Assembly (NCBI GenBank): GCA_024234975.1 | Contig: JACKNH010000048.1 | Span: 1 to 9,038 of the forward strand | From: Gammaproteobacteria bacterium | GTDB lineage: Bacteria; Pseudomonadota; Gammaproteobacteria; Ga0077536 | Direction of reading: 5' to 3' | Length of the DNA stretch: 9,038 nt | Part shown: positions 7,252 to 9,038 of the stretch, in pieces | Layout: each line of letters starts with the position of its first letter | Position numbering within the stretch: position 1 is the stretch's first letter | Notes under the pieces: generated by a model | What the model was told of the DNA's origin: nothing | What the model saw: only the letters and a program-made list of their open reading frames with translations | The model's database searches: none | Position numbers and translations under genes: made by a program

Positions 7252-8862
7252 TCATCGGCAGGAAAAACTCTGCGCATCCTCGGGATCACCGCCAACAAAG
7301 CGGGCGACCTTGGGGTACGGACACAACGGTCGTGTTCTACCGGGAAATGCCTTGCCCGAAGCAATGATGCTGTCGGGCGCTTCACCGCGCTCCACCCAGC
7401 CCTGTATCGCGCTCAACATGTCGAATTCGTCCGTGGATTGGCCGCCGCCGCAATGCGTCATGCCGGGTATCAGGAACAGCCGTGCCCAGCGCTGCGGGCC
7501 GGCGTCATTGCGCGGGCTGATCCCCTTGTACCAATCGATCAACGCGCCCGGCGCCATCGCCTGATCGGACAAGCCGTGATAAATGATGAGCTTGCCACCG
7601 CGATCGGCATACGTTGAATGCAGCGTGCCTACGGCATCGTTGATCGCCGCGGTTTCCGCGGTGAGTTCAATCGCGCGGTCGAAATCGACTTGCAACGGAT
7701 CAAGATCCGGGTTGGCCGGTGTCAGCGCATACATACGATAGGTATCGCGGCCAAGAATCGCATTGGCGGGCGGACGGATTTCACTGCCCAGATGCATGCC
7801 GCGCCAGGCGGGCTGGGCGATGCCGGTATCGTAGGGAAAGGTGCCGTAGATGCTCTCGCCGCGCGAGTTGCGTGCGCCGCCGAAGATGGCGTGCAGGGTA
7901 TCGATTTGCGTCGCAGTCAGGCATTCATTGCCAGTGGCCGAACCGTGTGCGGCGCAGGCCAGCGAGCCCGGATCGAAATCGCAAGCTTCGAAGTCATTGA
8001 TGATGCCGTCCACCAGACCGTCCAATGCATCGCATTGCTTGACCACGGCGTTGGCGACGGATTGCAGTTGGGCATCACTCAATGTCGCGTACAGCGCGGG
8101 ATTGCCGGCAGCATCGCGCGGCGCGTTGCGTGTAACACTGGCCAGACTCCACAACTGATTGATGGCAATGCGTGTGAGGTTGAACGCAGCGTTGCCGGCA
8201 ACAATGCCATCAAACTCCAGCGGCAGGCGCTGTGCGGCCAGCATGGCTTCGCGGCCACCGGTGGAACAGCCCATGAAATAGGAGTAATCCGCTTGCCGAC
8301 CGTAGTAATCATCAAGCAGTCGCTTCGCTTCAAGGATCGTGCGTTGAACCGCCTGGTAGGCGAAATCGAGCCGGGCCTGCTGATCGACGCCGAAGCGCAC
8401 GTCCACCGGGCCACGGCTGCGATGGCCGCCATCGGTCGACACCACCGCGAAACCGCGCGCCAGCGCCGAGGGCGCACCAGCCACGCGGCCGAGTGCCGGA
8501 TTCAAGACACCGTTCAAACCGCCACCGCCCTGAAACAACAGGCGACCGTTCCATTGTTGCGGCAACCGCAATTCGAAGCCGACGCCGTAGCTCAAATTCT
8601 CACTGCCGGATTCGCGCGGATCGATGACGGCCTGGAACAGGCAATGCGCGGGCACTGCCGCCGTCGCGCCACCCGGCCCGATTTGAATGTCGGACGCTGG
8701 TAGCCACTGTGCGCTGTCGACGCGATAGCCCGGCGCCGCGCGCGCTGCCAGCGCGGCGCATTGCGGATTCACATCGATTTCGCCGGCATGCGTTGAACAC
8801 CCCAACGCCAGCAGCATGGTGGCAATTCCCAACCTGAGGTTGGACAGCAGGATTCTGAACAC
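7252..8862 (-). CDS. Exported tannase/feruloyl esterase family hydrolase
   Basis: A complete 536-residue serine hydrolase of the tannase/feruloyl esterase family, the family of fungal FaeB, tannases and bacterial MHETase, which cleaves ester bonds of aromatic acids. The CS-D-HC signature is present: Cys199-Ser200 in GCSTGG, Asp433 in YHGLSD, His470-Cys471 in MTHCGGG; Cys199 and Cys471 should form the disulfide joining Ser and His. The lid region has a Ca-binding loop (Asp278, Asp281, Leu283, Asp285, Ile287 in CDALDGLVDGI). The N-terminus is a signal peptide (LGIATMLLALGCSTHA), cleaved after THA or possibly at Cys22. I chose the GTG at 8860-8862 because GGGGGAG lies six bases upstream; an ATG five codons earlier would bury that site and has none of its own. 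No frameshifts. The next gene starts 28 bp downstream, so cotranscription is likely. Family very sure; natural ester unknown. Confidence 0.93.
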   Translation of the reverse strand: MFRILLSNLRLGIATMLLALGCSTHAGEIDVNPQCAALAARAAPGYRVDSAQWLPASDIQIGPGGATAAVPAHCLFQAVIDPRESGSENLSYGVGFELRLPQQWNGRLLFQGGGGLNGVLNPALGRVAGAPSALARGFAVVSTDGGHRSRGPVDVRFGVDQQARLDFAYQAVQRTILEAKRLLDDYYGRQADYSYFMGCSTGGREAMLAAQRLPLEFDGIVAGNAAFNLTRIAINQLWSLASVTRNAPRDAAGNPALYATLSDAQLQSVANAVVKQCDALDGLVDGIINDFEACDFDPGSLACAAHGSATGNECLTATQIDTLHAIFGGARNSRGESIYGTFPYDTGIAQPAWRGMHLGSEIRPPANAILGRDTYRMYALTPANPDLDPLQVDFDRAIELTAETAAINDAVGTLHSTYADRGGKLIIYHGLSDQAMAPGALIDWYKGISPRNDAGPQRWARLFLIPGMTHCGGGQSTDEFDMLSAIQGWVERGEAPDSIIASGKAFPGRTRPLCPYPKVARFVGGDPEDAQSFSCR

Positions 8863-8868
8863 GACGGT

Positions 8869-8875
8869 CTCCCCC
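8869..8875 (-). promoter_or_regulatory. Ribosome binding site deciding the GTG start of the tannase-family gene
   Basis: GGGGGAG on the minus strand ends six bases before the GTG at 8860-8862. The alternative ATG (8875-8877) overlaps this site and is preceded only by CGGTATTCAA, which has no Shine-Dalgarno character. Confidence 0.6.
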
Positions 8876-8900
8876 ATTTGAATACCGTAGTTCGATTTTG

Positions 8901-8918
8901 CCGCGCGATTGCGCGCGG
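8901..8918. other. Perfect 7-bp GC hairpin between two genes
   Basis: CCGCGCG (8901-8907) and CGCGCGG (8912-8918) pair perfectly around a 4-nt loop, about 10 bp past the upstream gene's TAG and ~40 bp before the tannase-family start. No T-run follows on the minus strand (CAAAATCG). It could be an intercistronic attenuator or mRNA-stability element. Confidence 0.5.
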
Positions 8919-8927
8919 GCGATGTTA

Positions 8928-9038
8928 CTAACGCATCAACCCAATCTCTTCGCCCTGGACCACGGTTTGCCAGGTGTCCACACCCCGACACGGACCTTCG
9001 GTGTAATAGGTGCAGGCGCCATCGGTCAACCGGAAAAG
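8928..9038 (-). CDS. C-terminal 36 residues of an unidentified protein (partial)
   Basis: The frame is open from the window edge to TAG at 8928-8930. It reads FRLTDGACTYYTEGPCRG, then VDTWQTVVQGEEIGLMR. The two cysteines, eight residues apart, could form a disulfide if the protein is exported like its downstream neighbours. I do not recognise the family. The stop lies 65 bp before the tannase-family GTG, on the same strand, so it is probably the preceding gene of the same operon. The residue composition is protein-like, which is why I treat it as real. Confidence 0.55.
   Translation of the reverse strand, partial: LFRLTDGACTYYTEGPCRGVDTWQTVVQGEEIGLMR

Noticed and set aside
7618..8703. 361-codon plus-strand open frame
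   Set aside because: It is antisense to the tannase-family gene, whose catalytic motifs and Ca loop lie on the minus strand; the plus-strand translation shows no domain.

Overview
The window looks like a piece of a GC-rich proteobacterial chromosome. Gammaproteobacteria are my best guess, from the dispersed CGTCAT…ATGACG palindromic repeats and the Gram-negative export signals, but the sequence alone does not prove this. Every recognisable gene lies on the minus strand, so the window is best read from its right end to its left.

Right to left, the layout is as follows. (1) The last 36 codons of an unidentified gene (8928-9038). (2) A complete exported tannase/feruloyl-esterase family hydrolase (7252-8862, GTG start). 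(3) 28 bp later, a PQQ-dependent quinohemoprotein alcohol dehydrogenase with a C-terminal cytochrome c domain (5086-7223). Its first ~425 codons are intact and its last third is broken by frameshifts. (4) A metallo-beta-lactamase-fold hydrolase with its own signal peptide and an extra N-terminal region (3297-4875), broken by about ten frameshifts. (5) 25 bp later, a small exported NTF2/SnoaL-like protein (2686-3271) with one frameshift. (6) About 1.5 kb without a convincing gene (1156-2685). It carries two clusters of ~30-35 bp tandem repeats, two terminator-like hairpins and a possible remnant gene. (7) A complete integral-membrane sterol desaturase/fatty acid hydroxylase family protein (106-1155) with its own candidate promoter. 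(8) An open partial frame running off the left edge.

The tannase-family, PQQ, MBL and SnoaL-like genes form a tight same-strand block, and all four carry N-terminal export signals. The simplest reading is a cell-envelope catabolic module: ester hydrolysis, then oxidation of the released alcohol by the PQQ/heme enzyme, then further hydrolysis by the MBL enzyme. The substrate cannot be named from sequence.

The strangest property is the frameshift distribution. I count about 17 one- or two-base indels between about 3028 and 5950 and none in the other recognisable coding sequence. The reconstructed frames contain no nonsense codons and keep their catalytic motifs. That pattern fits a stretch of poor consensus sequence, or very recent decay, better than old pseudogenes.
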